From: an uncultured Prevotellaceae bacterium
Lineage (GTDB): Bacteria; Bacteroidota; Bacteroidia; Bacteroidales; Bacteroidaceae
Direction: 5' to 3'
Length of the DNA: 64,000 nt
Assembly (NCBI GenBank): GCA_902776475.1
Contig: CACYQD010000005.1
Coordinates: 1 to 64,000, forward strand
This document shows positions 1-8,342 of this stretch, one piece after another; within the stretch, counting starts at the first letter, position 1, and each line of letters starts with the position of its first letter. The translations under genes were made by a program, and so were the position numbers. Below the pieces are notes generated by a model. That model was not told the DNA's origin. It searched no databases and was given only the letters and a program-made list of their open reading frames with translations.

Positions 1-1
1 A

Positions 2-451
2 CAGATTGAGACAATTGCAACAGGCAAGAATTTTAGCGCAGTGAGCGTGGGTAAGATGAACGAGATTATCGAGCATGTGCTGCCGATGGGTCCCGAAGTG
101 ACCATCCAGGGCAAGGTGTTCGCAGGGCAAGCCGTGGGTGCTACGGGTAGCGAGCTGTCGTTCCAGACACTGGTTCCCGGACAGGACAGCGGTTTCCTGC
201 ACACCCACAAGACCCACGAGGAACTGTATATCATCCTCAAAGGTGAGGGACAGTATCAGGTGGACGGCGAGATCTTCCCCGTCAGCGAGGGTACCATCGT
301 CCGCGTGGCTCCCGACGGCAAGCGTGCGCTGAAGAACACCGGCACTGAGAACATGACGATGCTCTGCATCCAGTACAGGGCCAACGCCTTCACCGAGGCC
401 GACAGCCCCATGACCGACGGCACGATCCTCCAGGATGAACTGAAATGGTAA
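2..451 (+). CDS. Cupin domain protein (5' end outside window)
   Basis: A small single-domain cupin. The first cupin motif is clear (HTHKTHEELYIILKGEG, with an HxH, a Glu and the closing Gly), and a second strand pair follows (GTIVRVAPDG). In the second motif the usual metal-ligand His after PxG is an Ala, so the metal site may use three ligands or be altered. A GTG at 41 is possible, but the frame stays open to the left edge and the residues before it (TGKNFSAV) look like cupin N-terminal sequence, so I treat the gene as cut by the window. Its end overlaps the next gene by 7 bases, so it is translationally coupled to the macrodomain/sirtuin pair. The substrate is unknown. Confidence 0.85.
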   Translation, partial: QIETIATGKNFSAVSVGKMNEIIEHVLPMGPEVTIQGKVFAGQAVGATGSELSFQTLVPGQDSGFLHTHKTHEELYIILKGEGQYQVDGEIFPVSEGTIVRVAPDGKRALKNTGTENMTMLCIQYRANAFTEADSPMTDGTILQDELKW

Positions 452-1191
452 CGGACCGGCTGGAGAATCTCAAAGGCATCATTCAGTATCTGATGGCTGA
501 TTTGGATATCAGCCATCAGATTCCCCATACGTTGGAAGAGCGGCGGACGATGATGCGGGCTTTGATGAATGTATGGATTCCCAAGGCGATCGATACTACT
601 TTCTTATCGGCACAGGATGCCGAGTTGCAGATGCAACGCGAGGAAAAAGGCGTGGTGACTCCTACCGGCGAAGGGTTGCTGCTTTGGCAAGGAGACATCA
701 CACGCCTAAAAGTGGATGCCATCGTGAACGCCGCCAACGCACAGGCATTGGGCTGCTGGTCGCCCTTGCACAACTGCATCGACAACTGCATCCACTCTGC
801 TGCGGGTATCCAACTGCGCAAGGAGTGTGCCGACATCATGCAGGGTCGTCTTTTGGATACATGCGATGCCATCATCACACAGGGCTACAACCTGCCTGCC
901 AAGCACGTCATCCACACCGTCGGACCGATCATCGAGAGCGGATGGCCTACCGAACATCAAAAGCAACAGCTGGCCCAATGCTACCGCAGTTGTCTTGACC
1001 TGGCCGAAAAGCACCACCTGCAAAGCATCGCTTTCTGCTGCATCTCGACGGGTGTGTTCCATTTCCCCAATGAACTTGCGGCGGAGATTGCCGTCAAAAC
1101 CATAAAAGAGTATCCTCTTCATTCACTCAAAACCATTGTATTCAATGTTTTCCTCGACAAAGACCGTGACATCTACCAGCGACTGGTATGA
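445..1191 (+). CDS. Zinc-type macrodomain protein-ADP-ribose hydrolase
   Basis: Predicted to remove ADP-ribose from modified proteins. A helical N-terminal extension of about 75 residues precedes a macrodomain with the VNAANAQALGC motif. Cys104, His109 and Cys111 (GCWSPLHNC) match the zinc ligands of the macrodomain subclass that is encoded beside class M sirtuins in Staphylococcus and Streptococcus. The helical extension and the length (248 residues) also match that subclass. It starts inside the end of the cupin gene, and the sirtuin gene starts inside its own end, which supports one transcript and a paired writer/eraser function. The biochemical role is inferred from the family. Confidence 0.92.
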   Translation: MVTDRLENLKGIIQYLMADLDISHQIPHTLEERRTMMRALMNVWIPKAIDTTFLSAQDAELQMQREEKGVVTPTGEGLLLWQGDITRLKVDAIVNAANAQALGCWSPLHNCIDNCIHSAAGIQLRKECADIMQGRLLDTCDAIITQGYNLPAKHVIHTVGPIIESGWPTEHQKQQLAQCYRSCLDLAEKHHLQSIAFCCISTGVFHFPNELAAEIAVKTIKEYPLHSLKTIVFNVFLDKDRDIYQRLV

Positions 1192-2017
1192 ACGCATCGC
1201 CAAGACATGTCAACTGATTGCCGAAGCCGACCATATCATCATCGGGGCGGGGGCAGGACTGTCGGCTGCCGCAGGACTGGAGTATTCAGGAGAGGCGTTC
1301 GAACATGTATTCCGCCAATGGATTCTCCGATACGGCATCACCGACCTCTACAGCTCATCGTTCTATCCCTTCGAGACCGAGGAGGAGCGTTGGGCGTATT
1401 GGGCCAAGCACATCTGGTTTGCCCGCTATAGGCCGGAAGCGCAACCGCTCTACAGACAACTGCTGTCGCTCGTCAAGGACAAGGATTACTTCGTCATCAC
1501 CACCAACGTGGACGGTCAGTTCGAGAAGGCGGGGTTCGACCCTCAGCGCATCTTCGCCACACAGGGCGACTATGCCTTTTTCCAACCCGCTGACGGCTCG
1601 CCCAAAGAACTGTATCCCAACCGCCAATGGGTGGAACAGGCGCTGCCAGCCATCCATGACTGCCGCATCCCCACAGAACTGATACCGCATACGCCAGACG
1701 GCAAGCCCGTCGCCATGAACCTTAGATGCGATGACACTTTCGTGGAGGACGAGCATTGGCATGAGCAAGCCGACCGCTACAGCCAGTTTATCGAGAAGTC
1801 ATACGACAAACGGCTGCTGCTCCTGGAGTTCGGAGTGGGTTTCAACACGCCCGTCATCATCCGCTTCCCCTTCGAGCGCATGGCAGCACAGTTCCCCCAA
1901 ACCTCGCTGGTGCGCTTCAACCGCGACTATCCACAGTTGATGACGGCTTCCGCAGCCAACCACTTCACGGCGTTCACGGAAGATGTGACGACAATTCTAC
2001 GCAACATCCAATCATAA
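1136..2017 (+). CDS. Class M sirtuin (SirTM), probable protein ADP-ribosyltransferase
   Basis: Sir2-fold NAD-dependent enzyme. GAGAGLSAAAGLEYSG (residues 37-52) is the NAD-binding motif in its SirTM form rather than the GAGxSxxSGIPDFR form of deacylases. Asn124 (TTNVDG) and Gln143 (ATQGDY) are 19 residues apart, the same spacing as the catalytic Asn118/Gln137 pair reported for the streptococcal SirTM; the deacylase His is thus replaced by Gln. No paired CxxC zinc ribbon is visible. The gene overlaps the macrodomain gene by about 50 bases; a Met three codons in (1145) is an equally possible start. The GcvH-like target and lipoate ligase found with SirTM elsewhere are not seen in this window. 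Confidence 0.9.
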   Translation: MYSMFSSTKTVTSTSDWYERIAKTCQLIAEADHIIIGAGAGLSAAAGLEYSGEAFEHVFRQWILRYGITDLYSSSFYPFETEEERWAYWAKHIWFARYRPEAQPLYRQLLSLVKDKDYFVITTNVDGQFEKAGFDPQRIFATQGDYAFFQPADGSPKELYPNRQWVEQALPAIHDCRIPTELIPHTPDGKPVAMNLRCDDTFVEDEHWHEQADRYSQFIEKSYDKRLLLLEFGVGFNTPVIIRFPFERMAAQFPQTSLVRFNRDYPQLMTASAANHFTAFTEDVTTILRNIQS

Positions 2018-2092
2018 ACTCAGGAATGATACTGAACACAGGGGGACGGACAGGCAAATGCGCATTTTTCACATTGTTATCGCACACAACTA

Positions 2093-2106
2093 TTGATTTA
2101 AATCAA
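2093..2106. promoter_or_regulatory. FNR/CRP-like palindrome
   Basis: TTGATTTAAATCAA is a perfect 14-base palindrome that fits the FNR consensus TTGAT-N4-ATCAA exactly. It is centred about 80 bases upstream of the predicted start of the non-coding RNA at 2180. Regulation by a CRP/FNR-family protein is inferred from the motif only. Confidence 0.5.
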
Positions 2107-2143
2107 AAAAAGGGCTATTTTTTGGATTCTGTATTTATAAAAG

Positions 2144-2174
2144 TTGCGAAGCGACGGATTTGTTATTACCTTTG
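2144..2174 (+). promoter_or_regulatory. Bacteroidetes-type promoter of the orphan RNA
   Basis: A GTTG element near -33 (TTG at 2144-2146) is followed after 20 bases by TACCTTTG at 2167-2174, which matches the TAnnTTTG -7 consensus. No gene start lies downstream on this strand, only the RNA candidate. Confidence 0.65.
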
Positions 2175-2179
2175 CAGTG

Positions 2180-2363
2180 TCAATGATTGAGACATCAATC
2201 ATAAAGGTTAATAGATTGTTTAGGTTAGTAGTAATAGATTTAGGTTTTTAGTTATTAGGTTTAAGGTATTAAAGTAGATTGTTTAATTGGACAACAAAGG
2301 TATTTTTAGTTAAACATAGGCTTGTACGCTGCGGCTCGTTGAGAGTTGCAGCGTACTTTTTTT
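2180..2363 (+). ncRNA. Orphan structured RNA candidate, about 184 nt
   Basis: A transcription unit without an ORF: a good promoter just upstream, a rho-independent terminator at its end, and an AT-rich body unlike the GC-rich neighbouring genes. Visible structure: a perfect 8-bp hairpin right at the predicted 5' end (ATGATTGA at 2183-2190, GACA loop, TCAATCAT at 2195-2202), a central stretch with repeated TTAGGTT-like words, a possible pairing of GTTTAA (2281-2286) with TTAAAC (2310-2315), and the terminator hairpin. Size and stand-alone status are compatible with a 6S-type regulator or another housekeeping RNA, but I cannot identify the family. It does not look like a leader of ispF, which lies on the opposite strand. 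Confidence 0.6.
2324..2363 (+). terminator. Intrinsic terminator of the orphan RNA
   Basis: Perfect 9-bp stem GTACGCTGC (2324-2332) with GCAGCGTAC (2348-2356) and an extra inner CTC/GAG pairing, followed by seven T on the plus strand. There is no T-run on the other strand, so it serves plus-strand transcripts only. Confidence 0.85.
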
Positions 2364-2375
2364 ATTTCCCTGGTG

Positions 2376-2858
2376 TTATTCGGTTTTCTCGATCAATACG
2401 GTAGCGTAGGCGGAGATGCCTTCCTCACGGCCGGTGAAACCGAGGCGCTCGGTCGTGGTGGCCTTGATGGAGACGTCGTCGATGTCGCATCCGATAATCT
2501 GTGCCATGCACTGCTGCATGGCCGGGATGTGGGGATTGAGTTTGGGGCGTTCCGCACACACCGTGGCATCAATATTGCCCACCCGGTAGCCTTTGGTGGC
2601 GATGAGCGCCACCACGTCGCGCAGAATCACTTTGCTGTCCATGTCAAGGGTGTCGTCCGAGGTATCTGGGAAATGGAAACCGATGTCACGCATGTTGGCA
2701 GCGCCCAGGATGGCATCAGCCACAGCATGAATCAGCACATCGGCGTCGCTGTGCCCCAGGAGACCAAGACGATGGTCGATCTTGATGCCGCCGAGCCACA
2801 GGTCACGCCCCTCGGTCAGTTGGTGAACGTCATATCCGAATCCGACTCTGATTTTCAT
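2376..2858 (-). CDS. ispF: 2-C-methyl-D-erythritol 2,4-cyclodiphosphate synthase
   Basis: Cyclises CDP-methylerythritol 2-phosphate in the non-mevalonate isoprenoid pathway, as a cytosolic trimer. Full length at 160 residues. Asp10, His12 (FGYDVHQ) and His44 (VLIHAVADAILGA) are the metal ligands; LGHSDAD and the C-terminal KATTTERLGFTGREEG stretch are conserved. It is the last gene of a minus-strand run FAH-porU-porV-ispF, 11 bases after porV, so it probably shares their transcript although the functions are unrelated. Confidence 0.97.
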   Translation of the reverse strand: MKIRVGFGYDVHQLTEGRDLWLGGIKIDHRLGLLGHSDADVLIHAVADAILGAANMRDIGFHFPDTSDDTLDMDSKVILRDVVALIATKGYRVGNIDATVCAERPKLNPHIPAMQQCMAQIIGCDIDDVSIKATTTERLGFTGREEGISAYATVLIEKTE

Positions 2859-2869
2859 ACTCCCCTCTT

Positions 2870-4054
2870 CTATCTTCTCTTGAACAAGTCCTTAATGCCG
2901 TCCATGTCGAACGACAACGTAAAGCGGAGCGTCTGGTCGAGCGGATTGCTCTTGGCCGTGGCGATGACATAGCCGGCGTCGAGTGAGAAGACGCTCATCC
3001 GGAATCCCGCACCCACCGTGAAATACTTACGGTTACCCTTGTTCTCGCTCTCATGGTGATAACCGGCCCTGAGTGAGAACTGGTCGTGATAGTTGTATTC
3101 GGCACCCACACTCCACTGGATCTCCTGCAGTTCCTCGGAGAAGCCGTTGGGGGCATCGCTGAAGCTCTTGAACATACCGCTGATACTGGAGACATCGAAG
3201 TACTCTTTCTCCAAACGGTCCATGTACTCCTGTGAGGTTTCCTCCTCCTTCTGCTTGGGATAGGTCGGAACAAGGAGTTTGTTGGCGTCGGCGGCTATGG
3301 TGAAACGGTTGTACTCATCAATAGGAACCATGAGCGAAGCACCGAGACGCATGTTGGTCGGGATAAACTCGCTGTGCTCGTCGCCACCGAAGGAGATCTT
3401 ACTACCAATGTTGCTGACATTGAAACCCAGGCCCAACTGGCACTCACGGGCGCCGATGTTGAGATAGTTCTGGTAATAGCAGGAGACGTCGGCAGCAAAA
3501 GCCGATCCAGGACTGGTATCCTCGGAGTAGTCGTAGGTGAGGTCGGAGTAGATCCACCTGACGGCGGCAGCGATGGAGAACTGCTCGCTGAGCATCAGGG
3601 AGTAGCCGACATCAAGCGACATCTCATAGGGATTGATGGTCATGTCGTTGGATCCGTCGAGAGAACTGTTGGTGATGACCTCGCCGAGGGAGAAATACCT
3701 CAGGGAGCCCGACACCGCACTGTAGTCGCCGATGCGGTAGTAGCCCACCAGATAGGCCAGGTCCATATCATTGACGAGTTGGCGCAGCCATGGCGTGTAG
3801 TTGAGCGCCACGCCGGCCCTGGAGATGGTGAAGGGATACTTGGCGGGGTTCCAGTATTGTGAGACCACGTCGGGGTCGGTGGCCGCACCCACGTCGCCCA
3901 TACCCGCCGAGCGGGCGTCAGGGGCGATGGTCTGCGAGGTAACCGACGTATTGACGGGGTTGAACATGTCCTCCTTTTGTGCCATCATCATGGCAGGCTG
4001 AAGAAAGAGTGCAGCCAAGAAGGCTGTCCGGAGCAGTTTTTTGGTGATATGCAT
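2870..4054 (-). CDS. porV: PorV, outer-membrane beta-barrel of the type IX secretion system
   Basis: FadL-type outer-membrane protein that receives T9SS cargo from the translocon and works with the sortase PorU. An N-terminal signal peptide ends at AQ (about residue 26). The following segment SQTIAPDARSAGMGDVGAATDPDV is the conserved PorV start, and the rest is rich in alternating amphipathic strands, ending in the barrel-typical RFTLSFDMDG segment. At 394 residues the length is usual. It lies 48 bases downstream of porU, a common Bacteroidetes pairing. Confidence 0.95.
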   Translation of the reverse strand: MHITKKLLRTAFLAALFLQPAMMMAQKEDMFNPVNTSVTSQTIAPDARSAGMGDVGAATDPDVVSQYWNPAKYPFTISRAGVALNYTPWLRQLVNDMDLAYLVGYYRIGDYSAVSGSLRYFSLGEVITNSSLDGSNDMTINPYEMSLDVGYSLMLSEQFSIAAAVRWIYSDLTYDYSEDTSPGSAFAADVSCYYQNYLNIGARECQLGLGFNVSNIGSKISFGGDEHSEFIPTNMRLGASLMVPIDEYNRFTIAADANKLLVPTYPKQKEEETSQEYMDRLEKEYFDVSSISGMFKSFSDAPNGFSEELQEIQWSVGAEYNYHDQFSLRAGYHHESENKGNRKYFTVGAGFRMSVFSLDAGYVIATAKSNPLDQTLRFTLSFDMDGIKDLFKRR

Positions 4055-4102
4055 CGCTGATCGGTTTCAGGAGTTAAACACTTATGTAAACGTGATGTAG
4101 GC

Positions 4103-7100
4103 TCAATTATTGTCTATCACGATGAGTTTCTTGGATTTCGAGACGGTCTGGCTGCCGTCGCAGGCGATGCGGGCACGGTAGAGATAGACTCCCGTCTGCA
4201 GTTTTCTGCCCCCATCGATGGTCAGGTCCCAGTCGATGGTATAGGCGCCGTCGGTGGAGACGCCGCTCTCGGCATATTTCCACAGTTGCCTGCCGCTGAC
4301 GTCAAACACGTCGAGTTCGACATCCATCACGCTGCCCGTCCTGTCGTGGTTGATGATGAAGGTGGTGGATGTGGTGGCCGGGTTGCGGGTGCAACTGACG
4401 CTGTGCAGGGTCGGTTTGAGTCCTGCCACGACCTGGAATGACAACTGGGCCGTCGAGGAGTTGTTGAGGATGTCCCATGCCCTGAATTTCAGGTTGTGCA
4501 TGCCCGGAGAGAGTTCCGGGATGCTGTAGAAGGTGGTGCCGCTGGTATAGCTGCCGAAATCGAACGAGAAATTGCTGTTGAGCACGTAGGTTTTCGACAT
4601 CTCATCATCGATGATGAGTTCCAGGTCATGTCCGATGCCGGTGCCAGCGGCGTTGATACCGTCCTTGTCGGTGATCTGCGCCACGAAATAGGGCGTCGTG
4701 TTCACCGTCCCTCCGTTGGTGAACGAGGGTGAATTGAGATAGCAGTAGATCGACGGTCCGATGGAGTCGTTGCCGGCCACGTCGGTGCCACCCACGGTGA
4801 ATCTCGAGCACTGTCCGTTGGCCTCAAGGATATGGCTGTCATCGATGGCGTAGAGATTGATGAGTCCTCTGCCGTCGGAGTAGTTGATGTCCATCGGTAC
4901 GGCGAAGGAGAAGGCAAACGAACCGTTGCGCACGCTGTCCGAACCATTGAAGAGGACATTGGGACGGTCGTAGTACTCAAATTTCGTACGACTGTCCTCT
5001 GCCTGTCCTCTGCAGACCACCTTCTCCTGCGAGTCGCGCACGGTGGCGGTGACCAGACCGTTGAAAGACTCTATCCGGCTGCCATCTTGTTCGATATGGC
5101 CTTTCACACTGACGATGCTGCCGGCATGAATGGCGATCTCGTCGGAGGAGTCTGGGGCTAGTCCGTTGATGCTGTCAATCACCGCTTTCAAGACCGGCAC
5201 ATGAAGGCACAGGGCGGGGTCGCCGAGCAGTGAGAAGCGCAGTTTGTTGCTCGAGAGATCCTGCTGCGAGGTGATCATCTCGTTCTTGGCCCTCCGCTGG
5301 GCCTCGCCGATGGAAGTCCGCTTCCCGTCATTGACGCTGAGCACGTGTTTCACATACGCCCGGTTGATGTAGGCGTTGTAGCTTTGGTAAACCGTACGGG
5401 TCGTGCCGAAGAAAGCCATCGACCCGCCCTTTTTGTTGAGCAGGCAGGCCACGCCGATGTTGTCCTCCGCCATATCGAAGGGCATGATGTCGCACGACGC
5501 TGTAATCCACAGCGGCATGTGGGTATTGGAGAAATTGTGGAAGTCCTGGAGGATGAGCACACGCTCATGGGAGATGCTGTTGGCCGACCCGTGTCCGGAG
5601 TAGTCGATGATCAGGGCACCGGTCTCCTGCAGCGTCTTGACATCCCTCGTACAGTCGGGGTAGGTGTTTCCTGTAGCCGAAGTGACCCTGGTGTAAGCGT
5701 CCCACATCACCTTCCTGATCTGCAGTCCCGGAGAAATGGAACCGATCATATCGGCGAGGTCGTCGGCATCTTTCATGTGGGAGTTGCTGTTGCCGTCATC
5801 GCCGAGCACGGCCACGCGGTTCTGCCAGTCGCCGGCATCCTTGTTGAGGATATAGTTGATGGTCTTGTCGGTGAGGGTCTTGGCATCCTCCGCAGTGTGC
5901 ACGGGGAAGCGTCCCACCGCCACATCAAGTTTGTCGGATGTCTCGGGATTGCCGCCCTCTCCGTCGTCGAGCAGTGAGATGAAGCCGTCATCGACGAGGC
6001 AGTAAATCTCGTTGAATGACTCCTCGCTCTCATGGCAGAGCAGGAAGTCATCGGGGGAATAGTTGCGGCAGTCGCTGGTGAGCATGCGGTTGTCCCAGTA
6101 GCCGTCGCCGAAGAGGAGCACATACTTGGGCATGTCGGCCTCGCTCTCTGCCCGGTCGTAGAGCATTTTGAGATATCTCCTGTAAGCATTCATGTCGGGT
6201 GTGCCGCTGGCGAACTCGTTGAAGAGTTCATCGGCGGGCACGATGCGCACTCTCATGGAGTCGCGCTCTTCATGGATGGCAGCGATTCTTCTGGCCTGTT
6301 CGAGGAGTTTCTGCGAGGTTGGGATGATGATCACCATGTCGGCAGGTCCGTCTCCATGGAGGTCCTGGTTGGTGATGTTGTGCACATATTCCGGTGCGGG
6401 AATGCCCGAGTAAGTGAGGGCGGTCATTTTCCGGGGAGTGGCCGTATAGATGTCGATATAATCGAGCCGCGCCGGTCCGCCCGAGAGCGTACTGATGGTG
6501 ACGCTGTCGGTGGCGCTGAGGTTGTTCACATCAAAGACCATGGTGGCGTCCTTTCCCTTGTCGTAACTGCCCGGAGAGATGAACAGCGTTCCGAGCACGG
6601 AGTCGTTGAGGGTCACCTGCACTTTGGTAGCCGTTCCGGCCGACACGTTGATGGCCATTTTCCCCTGCTTGTCGGCACTGGGATTGGTGAGGGTGTAGAG
6701 CTGTGAGCTTCCGGCACTGACGGGGGTGTTCTCAAACAAGTTGCGCCCGCCCATGAACCACGAGAAGTTGTCTACCTCGTGCAAGGCATGGTAATGCTCA
6801 GGCCTGGGATAGTAGTTGCTGACGAAGGCCGCACTGTCGATGCTCAGGGGCGCCTCCTCCGACTGCGTCAGGAAATAGTAGCCATAGTTGGAGTAGTAGT
6901 TGCGTGTGCGCCTCATGGTGGAAGGCTTTTCCCAAGTGACCGGTCCCTGCGCATAGAAGAGCCTCCTGCCGCCCACCGTGCAGGTGGGCACCTCCATGAG
7001 GTCATCGGTGGCAGCCAGTTCTTCGGGAACGAGCGTCTCGTTCTGCAATGCCCCGCCATAGCCGTATATCCTGACCTTGCTCAGGTCGCTGAATCCAGCC

Positions 7101-7648
7101 TGTTTGACCAGGGCATCGGTGAGCTGGTAGATGCCTGAGGAAGGTACGCGGATCTTCGCCCATCTCCCCGTGGCGAGCACCGAATGGTCGGCATAGCGCT
7201 TGTCAGTGGCCTTCGGTGCACGGAGCACTGCCGCCGCATGACGGGGCTGGGCCTCCACCTGGAGCATGAAACTCACCAGCATGAGGTTTTTATCCTCGCG
7301 CCTGACCAGTGGGACGAACAGCACTTCGAGGCTGGCCTTCCGCCGCTCCACCACGATGCGCGACTCCACCTCCGGCATTTCCGGCAGCGGCTGGCTGGTG
7401 AGCCTCATGAGTCTGCGCTCGCTGTAGGGAGTCATCGGCACGAATTCAGGATAGAGGATCCGGACGGTATAGACCGAGTCGGCATACTGTCCCTGCAAGG
7501 GTATCGAACAGGTGAAGCGGGGCAGCACGGAGTCTATCCTCACCTCGTCGGCGGTGAGGTTGTAAAACTGTTGTGCCACGGCTGTCAGGCAGTTCACAAG
7601 CAGTATCACGACAATGGCAAAGAGCCTTATGTTTCGTCTATTTGACAT
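4103..7648 (-). CDS. porU: PorU, gingipain-like T9SS sortase
   Basis: Cell-surface C25-family cysteine peptidase that cleaves the C-terminal signal of T9SS cargo and attaches it to lipopolysaccharide. About 1181 residues. The start is the ATG at 7648 (MSNRRN), which gives a proper signal peptide ending near VAQQ; an in-frame extension upstream is antisense to the FAH gene and is rejected. Catalytic His686 (YSGHGS) and Cys719 (TASCD) are 33 residues apart, the same spacing as in gingipain R. The C-terminus is a T9SS-type sorting domain (FDVSGRQ, GVYLYRA, KKLIVI). The start overlaps the end of the FAH gene by 11 bases. Confidence 0.95.
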   Translation of the reverse strand: MSNRRNIRLFAIVVILLVNCLTAVAQQFYNLTADEVRIDSVLPRFTCSIPLQGQYADSVYTVRILYPEFVPMTPYSERRLMRLTSQPLPEMPEVESRIVVERRKASLEVLFVPLVRREDKNLMLVSFMLQVEAQPRHAAAVLRAPKATDKRYADHSVLATGRWAKIRVPSSGIYQLTDALVKQAGFSDLSKVRIYGYGGALQNETLVPEELAATDDLMEVPTCTVGGRRLFYAQGPVTWEKPSTMRRTRNYYSNYGYYFLTQSEEAPLSIDSAAFVSNYYPRPEHYHALHEVDNFSWFMGGRNLFENTPVSAGSSQLYTLTNPSADKQGKMAINVSAGTATKVQVTLNDSVLGTLFISPGSYDKGKDATMVFDVNNLSATDSVTISTLSGGPARLDYIDIYTATPRKMTALTYSGIPAPEYVHNITNQDLHGDGPADMVIIIPTSQKLLEQARRIAAIHEERDSMRVRIVPADELFNEFASGTPDMNAYRRYLKMLYDRAESEADMPKYVLLFGDGYWDNRMLTSDCRNYSPDDFLLCHESEESFNEIYCLVDDGFISLLDDGEGGNPETSDKLDVAVGRFPVHTAEDAKTLTDKTINYILNKDAGDWQNRVAVLGDDGNSNSHMKDADDLADMIGSISPGLQIRKVMWDAYTRVTSATGNTYPDCTRDVKTLQETGALIIDYSGHGSANSISHERVLILQDFHNFSNTHMPLWITASCDIMPFDMAEDNIGVACLLNKKGGSMAFFGTTRTVYQSYNAYINRAYVKHVLSVNDGKRTSIGEAQRRAKNEMITSQQDLSSNKLRFSLLGDPALCLHVPVLKAVIDSINGLAPDSSDEIAIHAGSIVSVKGHIEQDGSRIESFNGLVTATVRDSQEKVVCRGQAEDSRTKFEYYDRPNVLFNGSDSVRNGSFAFSFAVPMDINYSDGRGLINLYAIDDSHILEANGQCSRFTVGGTDVAGNDSIGPSIYCYLNSPSFTNGGTVNTTPYFVAQITDKDGINAAGTGIGHDLELIIDDEMSKTYVLNSNFSFDFGSYTSGTTFYSIPELSPGMHNLKFRAWDILNNSSTAQLSFQVVAGLKPTLHSVSCTRNPATTSTTFIINHDRTGSVMDVELDVFDVSGRQLWKYAESGVSTDGAYTIDWDLTIDGGRKLQTGVYLYRARIACDGSQTVSKSKKLIVIDNN

Positions 7649-8255
7649 TGAATTCCAAAACTTTCCGGTCATTGACAAATCCCGTGATGTGATCATTCTC
7701 ATGCACGGGTCCTGTCGGGGAAGGGGTGCCGGTGAAGATGATGTCGCCCGTCCGCAGGGTGAAGAGTCTGCTGACCGATGCGATGATGGCATCCACCGTC
7801 CAGAGCATATCGCCCGAATAGCCCGTCTGGACATTGCGGCCATTGACATCCAGACTGAAGCGGATGTCCAGGATGGCACTCAGCTCCTCCATGGGCACCC
7901 ACTCGCCGATAGCCGCGGCGCCGTCGAAACTCTTGCAGACGTCCCAGGGCAGACTTTGCTTCCTGAGCTGCTGCTGCAGGTCGCGCGCGGTGAAGTCCAC
8001 GCCGCAGGTCACAGCATCGTAATAACGGTGGGCGAAGCGCTGCGGGATGCCCTTGCCGAGCCTGCATACCCTCACCACCAGTTCCGCCTCGTAATCGATG
8101 CGCCCGAGCGTGTCGGGCAGGAACATCGGTCTGCCGCCCTTGAGCAGCGACGAGTCGGCCTTGGTGAAGATGACGGGCTCTTCCCCAAGATATAACGGAG
8201 AACCGGCCGTTTTATTGTACTCCGCGTAATTGTATGCTACGGCGAAAATCTTCAT
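7638..8255 (-). CDS. Fumarylacetoacetate hydrolase family protein
   Basis: A 205-residue FAH-superfamily enzyme, comparable with the small hydrolase/decarboxylase members acting on 2-oxo acids (FAHD1-type). The IDYEAELVV metal-ligand strand, GVDFTARDLQ, the KSFDGAAAIGEW stretch and the DIIFTGTPSPTGPV loop are all present. It is the first gene of the unit that continues into porU. The true substrate cannot be read from the sequence. Confidence 0.88.
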   Translation of the reverse strand: MKIFAVAYNYAEYNKTAGSPLYLGEEPVIFTKADSSLLKGGRPMFLPDTLGRIDYEAELVVRVCRLGKGIPQRFAHRYYDAVTCGVDFTARDLQQQLRKQSLPWDVCKSFDGAAAIGEWVPMEELSAILDIRFSLDVNGRNVQTGYSGDMLWTVDAIIASVSRLFTLRTGDIIFTGTPSPTGPVHENDHITGFVNDRKVLEFNVK

Positions 8256-8271
8256 CGATGGAGTCGGTGTA

Positions 8272-8314
8272 AAGAAAAAGCCAGGGTGAGGGAGTTGAAT
8301 CCCAGACCCCGGCC
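8272..8314 (-). terminator. Terminator after tsf
   Basis: On the minus strand an imperfect GC-rich stem (8280-8313: GGC/GCC and two GGG/CCC blocks with small internal loops) is followed by a T-rich tract. It separates the ribosomal operon from the FAH-porU unit. Confidence 0.65.
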
Positions 8315-8342
8315 AGATAATTATGAAAGAATGTACTTTTGG

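Noticed and set aside
7649-7879. N-terminal extension of PorU
   Set aside because: The extra 77 codons are antisense-like Ser/Arg-rich sequence inside the FAH gene; the signal peptide begins at 7648.
8280-8313. tRNA fragment (GAGTTGAATCCC-like T arm)
   Set aside because: No matching acceptor or anticodon arm; it is better explained as the terminator after tsf.
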